Assembly: GCA_934463165.1 (NCBI GenBank)
Contig: CAKSJG010000046.1
Span: forward strand, 1-5,326
Origin: an uncultured Clostridia bacterium
Lineage (GTDB): Bacteria > Bacillota > Clostridia > UMGS1810
Length of the DNA: 5,326 nucleotides
Reading direction: 5' to 3'
A program made the translations under genes and the position numbers. The stretch's first letter is position 1. Each line of letters opens with the position of its first letter. The notes beneath the pieces are model-generated. The model was not told the DNA's origin. It did no database searches and saw only the letters and a list, made by a program, of their open reading frames with translations. Of this stretch, positions 1 through 4,881 are shown piece by piece.

Positions 1-240
1 GTCAATTTTTATGAGTTTATACACAACACGAATGCCGAGATTTTTAAGTTTTATTTTCAGAAAACCCGATAAATTGTTTCCTTGTTTATTTCCTAACGGT
101 TTGCCATATCCGCCCTCGTTTACGGGAAGCGGATTTTTGAGTACCTTTTCCAGCGCTTTCGCTACAACTATACGTTCGTTGCCGGATAAACGCCTAAAAT
201 CTTTTTCTGCTTCGGGGAAATAAACCAATTTCCAATTCAT
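1..240 (-). CDS. RelE/ParE-superfamily toxin of a type II toxin-antitoxin pair, cut by the window edge
   Basis: The reading frame starts at an ATG (240-238) and stays open for all 80 codons to the edge. The protein opens MNWKLVYFPEAEKDFRRL, and later has the NEGGYGKPLGNK stretch and a LKIKLKNLGIRVVYKL strand. This order is typical of small RelE-like toxins of about 85-95 residues, so probably only the last 10-15 residues are missing. Family members are usually mRNA interferases acting with the ribosome. The catalytic residues of this branch lie partly in the missing end, so activity cannot be judged. The start overlaps the antitoxin stop by four bases (ATGA), which indicates translational coupling and supports the pairing. 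ParE-like gyrase inhibition is a less likely alternative. Confidence 0.88.
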   Translation of the reverse strand, partial: MNWKLVYFPEAEKDFRRLSGNERIVVAKALEKVLKNPLPVNEGGYGKPLGNKQGNNLSGFLKIKLKNLGIRVVYKLIKID

Positions 241-560
241 TCAAATTCCACCTCGCCGATCGCATCTAAGTCCGCTTTTGTAATACCAAGGTCTTTATAA
301 AGCTCCTCACCCGAAATTAAGTTTGCCGGATTAAAATTCTGCATTCGTTCATTTGCTGTGTTCAAAAGTCTTGCATCATTAACTTCATCCATCAACTTAA
401 CATATTCTTCGGGAGAAAGGAGAACACACTCCGCACTGTTATTTTTCATAACAACCTTTGCACCGCTTTGCTTAACCTCTTTAAAAATCTTTCCGGCAAG
501 TCCTCTGTTGAATAATGAAATAGAAATTGTATCTCGAATAGCACTTGTGATATTTGCCAT
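237..560 (-). CDS. YefM/Phd-family antitoxin
   Basis: The protein has 107 residues from the chosen ATG and begins MANITSAIRDTISISLFNRG. The N-terminus is followed by a KIFKEVKQSGAKVVMKNN segment and VLLSPEEYVKLMDEV, the usual pattern of the Phd/YefM DNA-binding fold. The C-terminal third is acidic and probably wraps the toxin. I chose the second of two adjacent ATGs because GGAGG (569-573) lies 8 nt upstream of it; the first ATG at 563 has 5 nt. An upstream in-frame GTG at 593 is unlikely because it falls inside the promoter -10 region. Antitoxins of this family normally repress their own operon alone and with the toxin. The partner is the RelE-like gene immediately downstream. Confidence 0.9.
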   Translation of the reverse strand: MANITSAIRDTISISLFNRGLAGKIFKEVKQSGAKVVMKNNSAECVLLSPEEYVKLMDEVNDARLLNTANERMQNFNPANLISGEELYKDLGITKADLDAIGEVEFE

Positions 561-581
561 CATTCTCACCTCCGCATAAAC

Positions 582-610
582 AGTATACCACACAGAGCTT
601 AATTTGTCAA
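582..610 (-). promoter_or_regulatory. Promoter of the toxin-antitoxin operon
   Basis: On the minus strand TTGACA (605-610) and TATACT (582-587) are separated by 17 bp, with an extended TG before the -10. The -10 overlaps GTATAC, a small palindrome that could be part of the antitoxin operator (inference). The -35 and its flank, TTGACAAATTAA, are identical to the promoter at 3612-3640. Confidence 0.85.
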
Positions 611-790
611 TATATTTACTGATAAATTCACAAATAAATATATTACCTATTTATAGTATATGCAAATGACTGTAAAACGATTATTTCTATATCAAAAAAC
701 TCTCGACAAATCACAAAAACTGCGGTAAAATACAGATAACATAATGTACTTAAATTAAACACCTCAGTTTGCTGCGAACAATACATATGA
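582..790. repeat. Direct repeat, left copy: promoter plus element-end module
   Basis: This stretch matches 3612-3778 in the same orientation. Shared blocks in order are TTAATTTGTCAA (599-610), GTATATGCAAA (656-666), ACGATTAT (677-684), a 16-bp identity starting CGGTAAAATACAG (723-738), and a 36-bp block (755-790) with one mismatch. The last block includes CACCTCAGTTTGCTG and ends ACATATGA. This copy holds roughly 26 extra bases between ACGATTAT and CGGTAAAA. Conservation is strongest at the two ends, the promoter and the spoIVA junction, with drift between. The stretch otherwise carries no convincing gene. Confidence 0.85.
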
Positions 791-828
791 CAAATGTCGA
801 CATTAAAACAGAGGTTTCGACAGATTAA
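781..828 (+). pseudogene. spoIVA: Diverged scrap of the spoIVA 3' region
   Basis: Directly after the direct repeat the plus strand reads I-H-M-T-N-V-D-I-K-T-E-V-S-T-D and then TAA. The intact fragment at 3769 reads I-H-M-I-R-A-D-I-E-T-T-V-S-P-I-V-G. Eight of the first 13 residues agree (I, H, M, D, I, T, V, S) with no gap, although the DNA after ATACATATGA differs at many positions. This suggests a real but old or foreign copy of the same SpoIVA segment rather than a recent duplication. The rest of the C-terminus is absent. The stretch is short, so chance resemblance cannot be fully excluded. Confidence 0.55.
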
Positions 829-840
829 CATCTAAAACTA

Positions 841-881
841 AAACAACGGTATAAAGTTTAGTGTACTCCATACCGTTGTTT
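841..881 (-). terminator. Hairpin terminator of the three-gene operon
   Basis: A perfect 12-bp stem pairs AAACAACGGTAT (841-852) with ATACCGTTGTTT (870-881), with a 17-nt loop. It lies 7 nt past the stop of the 188-residue gene. On the minus strand it is followed by TAGTTTTAG, a modest T-rich tract, so termination of the leftward operon is the best reading. Confidence 0.7.
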
Positions 882-887
882 CATTAC

Positions 888-1454
888 TTATTCTATTACA
901 ATGACTTCCCTTTTGCTATTAGGGATATAGCCTTCGCAATCTTCCCATTCCTCGATAAAATCATCTGTTGGCGTAAATTTATCTATTAAATGATAACCTT
1001 TTTGAATGGTTATCATTTCGGAAAACCATGTTGCGATTTCAAAAGATATTTCACGTGAATCTTCTAACAAGAAAATAAGTCCAACCGTTGAATTGAATTC
1101 ATAAATATGTCCTTTATGCTCGATGGTCTGATAATCATTTACTACCGAAATAGACTTAATCTTACTATTTACTGGTGTATCAATCATTTTACCATCAACC
1201 ATAAAAGTTTTAATATTTTCATCCATAGTTTCTGCTATTCGCAGTTCCGCAACATCATCCTTTACTAAGAATCTTTGAACTGTTTTTAAAAGTGATGTAA
1301 TCTTAAACGACTTTTCGTTAATGTATATTCCCACAATTCCGTACACCATAGGTGTATTAATAAAAGGATCGCATTTATATTTGTTAAAAGTCTTGCCTAT
1401 CATATTTCTCAATAAATCAAATTCTTTATTTGAAATAATTAACGAGGTATTCAT
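888..1454 (-). CDS. Unrecognised 188-aa protein, candidate immunity partner of the upstream toxin
   Basis: I do not recognise a family. The protein has no signal peptide or membrane segment and looks like a soluble alpha/beta protein with an acidic C-terminal part (DFIEEWEDCEG). The ATG has a strong site, GGAGG at 1463-1467, 8 nt upstream. That site is formed by the codons for the last glutamates of the preceding toxin-domain gene, and only 3 nt separate its stop from this ATG. Such coupling is typical where a toxin and its antidote must be made together. Lying directly downstream of a polymorphic-toxin domain is the classic position of an immunity gene. The immunity role is inferred from position, not from sequence homology. 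Confidence 0.6.
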   Translation of the reverse strand: MNTSLIISNKEFDLLRNMIGKTFNKYKCDPFINTPMVYGIVGIYINEKSFKITSLLKTVQRFLVKDDVAELRIAETMDENIKTFMVDGKMIDTPVNSKIKSISVVNDYQTIEHKGHIYEFNSTVGLIFLLEDSREISFEIATWFSEMITIQKGYHLIDKFTPTDDFIEEWEDCEGYIPNSKREVIVIE

Positions 1455-1457
1455 TTG

Positions 1458-1850
1458 TTATTCCTCCTCTATAAAATGAATTTTTTGCTTTTTCACACCG
1501 CCTGTATGAGTGCTGTTTGATATGTTTATCTCAACTACCGATGTGCCGTCTGATGTTGATGTTTTTCGCCAAGTAATTACAGAGCCATCTGACATTTGAG
1601 TTATGCGCCTGTTCCCATTATCATAAATTTTTTCTGTGCCACCCAATGCAATTTTATTGTAGAAGTCTGTTGCAGTCGAGATATTATCGCTCGATGCAAT
1701 GTTTCTTGTTTTACTTCCTGTGCTTGGACTTTTATCACCAAAATATCCGTTTGAATACTTATATGAATTAGATGTAATAAGAATATTTTGTCCTATACTG
1801 TGATATTTTACAGTACCGCCTTTATATATGCTTGTTCCCAACTCACGCAC
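1458..1850 (-). CDS. Orphan polymorphic-toxin C-terminal domain
   Basis: The 130-residue protein resembles the C-terminal toxin modules of secreted polymorphic toxins (LXG, Rhs or CDI type). Visible features in order are GDKSPSTGSKTRNI (38-51), ATDFYNKIALGG (60-71), a DNGNRRITQMSDGSVITWR strand pair (77-95), TSTSDGTSVVEINI (97-110) and a terminal GGVKKQKIHF (117-126). The KIHF ending and the 'DGS-ITWR-SDGT-V-INI' rhythm are what I recall from such modules, many of which are nucleases; the exact family is uncertain. No LXG, Rhs or filamentous delivery domain is present. The GTG start overlaps the upstream gene by 8 bases and lacks a well-spaced ribosome binding site, so translation probably depends on coupling. 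The frame stays open about 20 codons further upstream, so the true start is uncertain. Confidence 0.62.
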   Translation of the reverse strand: MRELGTSIYKGGTVKYHSIGQNILITSNSYKYSNGYFGDKSPSTGSKTRNIASSDNISTATDFYNKIALGGTEKIYDNGNRRITQMSDGSVITWRKTSTSDGTSVVEINISNSTHTGGVKKQKIHFIEEE

Positions 1851-2496
1851 CTTCTTTCTCGTGAGTTCGCTCGAACTGACTTTTATAGCGGTGAAATTTA
1901 ACTTTTGTCATAAATTCTCCAAAAACTTTATCGGGCATATGACCATGAACAAGGACATCTGTTGGTTCAAGAACTTTTATCATTTCCTCTAAGCCGGCTT
2001 TAAATAATCTTTTTTGTTCGTTTGATTTTATACAACCATGCGTACTTACAGAAACAATACTGTGCTTGGGAACCCCTAAAAAGCAATATTCAAAACTGCT
2101 TTCATCACTCCAACGAATATTAGGTATTACAGGTATTCCGTTCTTTTGTAAATAATACCCAACAGCGCGATTAAAATATGTATTAGTCTGTTGTAAGCAT
2201 TCCGATTGACCTATTAACAACGAACAGTCGGGAGAAATCACTCCGTCATATTCTTTAAGTAATTCAATATATTTTTTTGTAGATGTTAATACATCTGAAA
2301 AGCCTTTGTCGTGCATATAAAAATGCACATACTTTCGCTTATCTGTTTGGTGCTTGGCTTTCTCGAAAGGAATCATATCTTTGGGAACTTGAGCGTTTTT
2401 CAAATCCAAAAGCATAGGAATTCCTGGTTTGCCTACAATAGAGGCTCCCTCAACCAAGTAGCTGTGAAAACCGTCATCATATTTAGTTTTTTTCAA
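1843..2496 (-). CDS. DUF4417-family protein
   Basis: The 217-residue soluble protein matches the DUF4417 pattern as I know it: GVISPDCSLL (85-94), a YFNRAVGYYLQKNGIPVIPN block (107-126), RWSDESSFEYCFLGVPKHS (128-146), STHGCIKSNEQ (151-161), and FKAGLEEMIKVLEPTDVLVHG (165-185). The family is uncharacterised but frequent in phages and other mobile elements of Firmicutes. Histidines and cysteines stand out (H146, H153, C155, H184, H186), but no catalytic motif can be named. The start is a TTG with GGAGG (2506-2510) 9 nt upstream. It is the first main gene of a three-gene leftward operon and overlaps the toxin-domain gene by 8 bases. Confidence 0.8.
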   Translation of the reverse strand: MKKTKYDDGFHSYLVEGASIVGKPGIPMLLDLKNAQVPKDMIPFEKAKHQTDKRKYVHFYMHDKGFSDVLTSTKKYIELLKEYDGVISPDCSLLIGQSECLQQTNTYFNRAVGYYLQKNGIPVIPNIRWSDESSFEYCFLGVPKHSIVSVSTHGCIKSNEQKRLFKAGLEEMIKVLEPTDVLVHGHMPDKVFGEFMTKVKFHRYKSQFERTHEKEGA

Positions 2497-2536
2497 AATA
2501 TTTTACCTCCGTAAACAAAAAAATTAATAAAATCAT
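2483..2536 (-). CDS. Possible 17-codon leader peptide before the DUF4417 gene
   Basis: An ATG at 2536-2534 has AGGAG (2547-2551) 10 nt upstream and encodes MILLIFLFTEVKYFEKN. It ends inside the DUF4417 gene, overlapping its TTG start in another frame. This geometry would let ribosomes re-initiate on the weak TTG. Short ORFs of this kind also arise by chance in AT-rich DNA, so it is a candidate only. Confidence 0.3.
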   Translation of the reverse strand: MILLIFLFTEVKYFEKN

Positions 2537-2556
2537 AAAAACTTTACTCCTAATAC

Positions 2557-2585
2557 TTGATTTTTGTTTACGAATCTGCTAAAAT
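2557..2585 (+). promoter_or_regulatory. Candidate rightward promoter for a small RNA
   Basis: TTGATT (2557-2562) and TAAAAT (2580-2585) are separated by 17 bp on the plus strand. No plus-strand gene follows, but a strong plus-oriented terminator lies about 40 bp beyond the expected start, so the pair of signals defines a short transcript. Confidence 0.45.
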
Positions 2586-2625
2586 ATAACCATAGAGATT
2601 GGGTTTGCTTATAGCAGACTCGTAA
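2568..2625. repeat. 14-bp inverted repeat with a 30-bp centre in the operon leader
   Basis: TTACGAATCTGCTA (2568-2581) is mirrored by TAGCAGACTCGTAA (2612-2625), 13 of 14 matching. In a minus-strand transcript the one mismatch becomes a G-U pair, so a full 14-bp stem is possible there. In a plus-strand transcript it is A-C. The left arm overlaps the -10 of the candidate rightward promoter. It could be an operator pair for the XRE repressor, a leader RNA structure or a recombination site; the sequence does not decide. Confidence 0.6.
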
Positions 2626-2679
2626 GAAACACATTGTTAAGTTGTTGGTAGCAACTTTTCTAATGTGTTTTTTATTTTT
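2592..2679 (+). ncRNA. Candidate ~88-nt small RNA
   Basis: The transcript would run from about 7 nt past the candidate -10 box to the end of the T-run. It encodes no sensible peptide and lies opposite the 5' leader of the DUF4417 operon and the 3' flank of the immA-like gene. It would be antisense to any read-through message from XRE-immA into the cargo operon, so it could insulate or regulate it (inference). It matches no RNA family I recognise. The case rests on a promoter plus a strong terminator with no gene between. Confidence 0.4.
2627..2679 (+). terminator. Intrinsic terminator, rightward
   Basis: The outer stem AAACACATT (2627-2635) pairs with AATGTGTTT (2662-2670), and an inner stem AAGTTG (2639-2644) pairs with CAACTT (2652-2657). 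The plus strand continues TTTATTTTT, a strong U-tract. On the minus strand the stem is followed by CTTACG, so it is much weaker as a terminator for the immA-like gene. Confidence 0.7.
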
Positions 2680-2706
2680 ATTACAATCAAATCACATCAT
2701 CCTTTC

Positions 2707-3219
2707 TTAATGACTTAAATTATATCTTGCCGCCGGTAGTGAAACACCGCATTGCTCCGATATTTCTTCCGGTGAAAGAGTCTGAATTAATTCATGTGGG
2801 CACATAATTTCTCCCGCAAGTGCTTTTGCCTGCCATTCGGGGTCTTCATATGCGCTAACATTTGTGTTTTCAAAATTTCTTTCAAACTTAACGCCACAGA
2901 TTACAAGTAATAAGTAATGTGCAATTTCGTGCATTACTGTCATTCTGTCTCTGCCATTACCCTCTGTTGCTCCGTAATAAACATCTTCTCTTATTCGTAT
3001 AATATGGTTTACAATATCGGTCTCTCCATGTTTTTTCTTTGGAAATTCTTCTCTTGGCACATACTCATAAGAAAAATCAGGGAATAATAACGGCATTACA
3101 TTTTCTAAAATTGTTATTACAGGAATATATAGTCTGTCTTCAACCTGCAAAATTTCCCGCATTACTTTTGCAAGAGAGCGTAATTCCGTACGCTGTATGG
3201 GTTCTGCAATATAAGTCAA
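2707..3219 (-). CDS. ImmA/IrrE-family metallo-endopeptidase
   Basis: The 170-residue protein carries the zinc-protease motif HEIAH at 97-101, preceded by DRMTVM. The downstream EWQAKALAGEIMCP stretch (128-141) supplies the third zinc ligand, a glutamate, in this family (Pfam Peptidase_M78, formerly DUF955). The start is a TTG with GGAGG (3229-3233) 9 nt upstream; that site lies in the last codons of the XRE gene, whose stop is 4 nt away. In ICEBs1 and related elements the ImmA protease cleaves its XRE-type repressor to induce the element. The same pairing here suggests cleavage of the protein encoded just upstream, after an unknown signal. The substrate is inferred from position. Confidence 0.92.
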   Translation of the reverse strand: MTYIAEPIQRTELRSLAKVMREILQVEDRLYIPVITILENVMPLLFPDFSYEYVPREEFPKKKHGETDIVNHIIRIREDVYYGATEGNGRDRMTVMHEIAHYLLLVICGVKFERNFENTNVSAYEDPEWQAKALAGEIMCPHELIQTLSPEEISEQCGVSLPAARYNLSH

Positions 3220-3223
3220 ATAG

Positions 3224-3583
3224 TTATTCCTCCGTATTTCTCAATAGTTTTTTTATTTTGTCTAATGTTTCGGTATCAACATTTTCAAATTCTCTTGCAA
3301 AAAGAATAGCGGTTTCTTTACGAGAATTACTTATGTTGTCAAAGTTAAGAGTAATACTCTTTGCAGAATTGTCCGCAGCATCATTCAAATTGCTTTTTTC
3401 TTCCTCAGACAAGCCGTAAAGCTCAGATATTCTGTTTACCCATTGTTCGGGAATGTTTCTTTTTCCCATTTCTACCGCTGAAAGATATGCGGCAGACACA
3501 TTCAATTTTTCTGCCATGTCCTTTAAAATCTCACCACAGTCAATTCGTATTTTTCTTAAAAATCTTCCAAAATCAGTAAGCAT
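3224..3583 (-). CDS. XRE-family helix-turn-helix transcriptional regulator
   Basis: The 119-residue protein has an N-terminal Cro/CI helix-turn-helix at about residues 5-58: FGRFLRKIRIDCGEILKDMA, then LNVSAAYLSAVEMGKRNIP as the recognition region. The C-terminal half (about 75-119) has hydrophobic and charged repeats that could serve in dimerisation or as the target of the protease next door. The ATG follows AGGAGGAG (3593-3600) at good spacing. It is the first gene after a near-perfect promoter and is coupled to the ImmA-like gene. This is the ImmR-ImmA type arrangement, but the usual divergent excision operon is missing: upstream is only the direct repeat and then spoIVA. Confidence 0.92.
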   Translation of the reverse strand: MLTDFGRFLRKIRIDCGEILKDMAEKLNVSAAYLSAVEMGKRNIPEQWVNRISELYGLSEEEKSNLNDAADNSAKSITLNFDNISNSRKETAILFAREFENVDTETLDKIKKLLRNTEE

Positions 3584-3611
3584 TTTTATAATCTCCTCCT
3601 TTACGTTTTCT

Positions 3612-3640
3612 ATTATAACACGCTGAGTTTAATTTGTCAA
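3612..3640 (-). promoter_or_regulatory. Consensus promoter of the XRE-immA operon
   Basis: On the minus strand TTGACA (3635-3640) and TATAAT (3612-3617) are separated by 17 bp, with an extended TG one base before the -10. It shares TTGACAAATTAA and a similar spacer (CTC-G-GTG) with the toxin-antitoxin promoter at 582-610. The strength suggests steady transcription, probably auto-repressed by the XRE protein. Confidence 0.9.
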
Positions 3641-3778
3641 CAGTTTTTGTTGAATTTGTTTTTAAAATTGTGTATATGCAAAAATGCAGCATTGACGATT
3701 ATGGTTTTTACGGTAAAATACAGATAGTATAATTAAATTCAGTTAAACACCTCAGTTTGCTGTGAACAATACATATGA
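3612..3778. repeat. Direct repeat, right copy: promoter plus element-end module
   Basis: This is the counterpart of 582-790. Matching blocks are TTAATTTGTCAA (3629-3640), GTATATGCAAA (3672-3682), ACGATTAT (3695-3702), the 16-bp block (3711-3726), and the 36-bp end block (3743-3778, one mismatch). The block ends exactly at the entry into spoIVA coding sequence. In frame with spoIVA there is a TGA at 3763-3765, so the sequence left of about 3766 is not spoIVA. This marks the junction of foreign DNA with the chromosomal gene. Confidence 0.88.
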
Positions 3779-4050
3779 TTCGTGCAGATATAGAAACAAC
3801 CGTATCCCCTATTGTAGGAACGGAAAAACAATCCGAAGAGCTTGTTCACTATTTGCTTAACGAATTTAACGAAAATCCGACATCTATATGGGAAACAAAT
3901 ATATTCGGAAAATCCCTGCATGAACTTGTTAACGAAGGGCTGCACAACAAACTTTCAAAAATGCCGGAAGACGCAAGATTTAAATTGCAGGAAACCTTGC
4001 AAAAAATTATAAACGAAGGCAACGGCGGACTCATATGCATAATTCTGTAA
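3769..4050 (+). pseudogene. spoIVA: 3' fragment of spoIVA (SpoIVA C-terminal domain), 5' part missing
   Basis: The frame encodes 93 residues through an uninterrupted stop. It includes HMIRADIETTVSPIVGTEKQ, the NPTSIWETNIFGKSLHELVN stretch, then MPEDARFKLQETLQ and the ending NEGGNGGLICIIL without its first G (that is, NEGNGGLICIIL). These are hallmark C-terminal sequences of SpoIVA, the ATPase that polymerises on the forespore as the coat basement layer. The full protein is about 490 residues, so roughly the first 400, including the Walker ATPase domain, are absent. The C-terminal region is the part known to help anchor SpoIVA at the forespore surface through SpoVM. There is no ribosome binding site before the internal ATG at 3775, so independent translation is unlikely. 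The frame is undamaged, which fits either a recent insertion or a gene restored by excision. Confidence 0.88.
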
Positions 4051-4113
4051 TCGTAAAAAACATTGCCGTATTTTAAAAAATTCCGTATAAATTAAACCCG
4101 TTCAAACAAAAAT

Positions 4114-4160
4114 TCCTTCTGTGTATCTGAGAATTTTTGATAACACAGAAGGATTTTTTT
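4114..4160. terminator. Bidirectional terminator between spoIVA and the flavin reductase gene
   Basis: TCCTTCTGTGT (4114-4124) pairs perfectly with ACACAGAAGGA (4143-4153), loop 18 nt. The plus strand continues with seven T residues and the minus strand with ATTTTTGTTT. The convergent genes on both sides each need such an end. The remaining 4051-4199 holds nothing else I can support. Confidence 0.9.
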
Positions 4161-4199
4161 CATGCCGATTATTTTGCTTAAAAAAATCAACGATATTTA

Positions 4200-4760
4200 T
4201 TATTTCAATTTAAGACCGTCGCTGAAAGCCTTGCCGACAACTTCGCCTATTTTATTATAGGTATTGTTCACAGGGTCAAAAACAATCGGGACAAATTTCG
4301 AAAGATCAATCTTACCGTCTGCATCAACTATCTTTTCATCTGCGCAAACGTTTACAATTTCTCCGACAAGACGGCATGACTCATTGTCATAGCTTTTAAG
4401 TTTGCATTCCAAAGCAAGCGGAAGCTCGTCAAAGAGCGGAGCGTCAACAAATTCACTCTTTGCGGCGTGCCAATTTGCTTTTTTGATTTTATCGGCTTCT
4501 TTATTGCCCGAAACAACTCCGACATAATCCGCCGCAACAACATTTTTTTCATCGGCAATACTTACCGTAAATGCCTTTTTTTTCAAAATGTTTTCCGTTG
4601 TTTTATGATTTGCGCTGATGCATATTGATATTTCGGCTTCCTCGCTGATTCCGCCCCATGCGGCATTCATTGCATCGGGTGTTCCGTCAGAGGCGTATGT
4701 TCCGATAATAAGCACCGGCATTGGATAAAGTATCGGTTTTGCTCCTAAATTTTTTCTCAT
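4200..4760 (-). CDS. Flavin reductase-like (FMN-binding split-barrel) protein
   Basis: The 186-residue protein has the features of the flavin reductase/flavoredoxin family. These include PMPVLIIGTYASDGTPDAMN (13-32), AAWGGISEEAEISICISA (33-50), HKTTENILKKKAFTVSIA (52-69), and DYVGVVSGNKEADK (78-91), with a C-terminal half containing CRLVGEIVNV and FDPVNNTYNKIGEVVGKAFS. Relatives bind FMN and transfer electrons from NAD(P)H or serve as small electron-transfer flavoproteins; the substrate cannot be told. AAGGAGG (4770-4776) lies 9 nt before the ATG. It appears to be a monocistronic chromosomal gene outside the accessory block. I see no clear promoter; an AT-rich TATATAAAT-type stretch near 4788-4796 may contribute. 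Confidence 0.88.
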   Translation of the reverse strand: MRKNLGAKPILYPMPVLIIGTYASDGTPDAMNAAWGGISEEAEISICISANHKTTENILKKKAFTVSIADEKNVVAADYVGVVSGNKEADKIKKANWHAAKSEFVDAPLFDELPLALECKLKSYDNESCRLVGEIVNVCADEKIVDADGKIDLSKFVPIVFDPVNNTYNKIGEVVGKAFSDGLKLK

Positions 4761-4805
4761 TGTTTGTTTCCTCCTTGAATTTTTATTTATATAAAATGTA
4801 ATTTA

Positions 4806-4840
4806 ATGCGGAATTCGGAATGCGTAATTAGGAATTATGT
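4806..4840. repeat. Imperfect 7-bp tandem repeat upstream of the flavin reductase gene
   Basis: Successive 7-mers read ATGCGGA, ATTCGGA, ATGCGTA, ATTAGGA, then a decayed ATTATGT. The even period and gradual change suggest slippage-type expansion. It lies about 45 bp upstream of the flavin reductase start, in what should be promoter territory. Confidence 0.6.
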
Positions 4841-4881
4841 TTCTTGCGTTTAAAAATATGATATTGTTTAATTCATGCAAC

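Noticed and set aside
11..223. 70-codon plus-strand reading frame
   Set aside because: It lies antisense to the RelE-like toxin, has no ribosome site, and its peptide resembles no family.
358..579. 73-codon plus-strand frame
   Set aside because: It is antisense to the antitoxin gene and has no start signal.
816..822. Spo0A-box-like TGTCGAA on the minus strand, near the palindrome AATGTCGACATT (793-804)
   Set aside because: Both fall within the diverged spoIVA codons (VDIKTEVS), which explain the sequence. A 7-base match alone is weak.
643..831. 62-codon minus-strand frame sharing the peptide HMYCSQQTEVFN with a frame at 3739-3945
   Set aside because: The shared peptide comes only from the 36-bp direct repeat read in reverse. 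Neither frame has a ribosome site, and one runs antisense through spoIVA.
1843..1900. Programmed frameshift joining DUF4417 to the toxin domain
   Set aside because: The toxin frame is open upstream to a TGA, but I see no slippery heptamer or stimulatory structure. An overlapping GTG start is simpler.
2311..2514. 67-codon plus-strand frame
   Set aside because: It is a shadow of the DUF4417 gene, with no ribosome site or family resemblance.
3039..3579. Plus-strand frames of 126 and 72 codons
   Set aside because: They lie opposite the well-supported immA-like and XRE genes and have low-complexity peptides without motifs.
582..3778. CRISPR array or integron from the repeated blocks
   Set aside because: There are only two copies about 3 kb apart, with no regular spacers, cas genes, integrase or attC-like folded sites.
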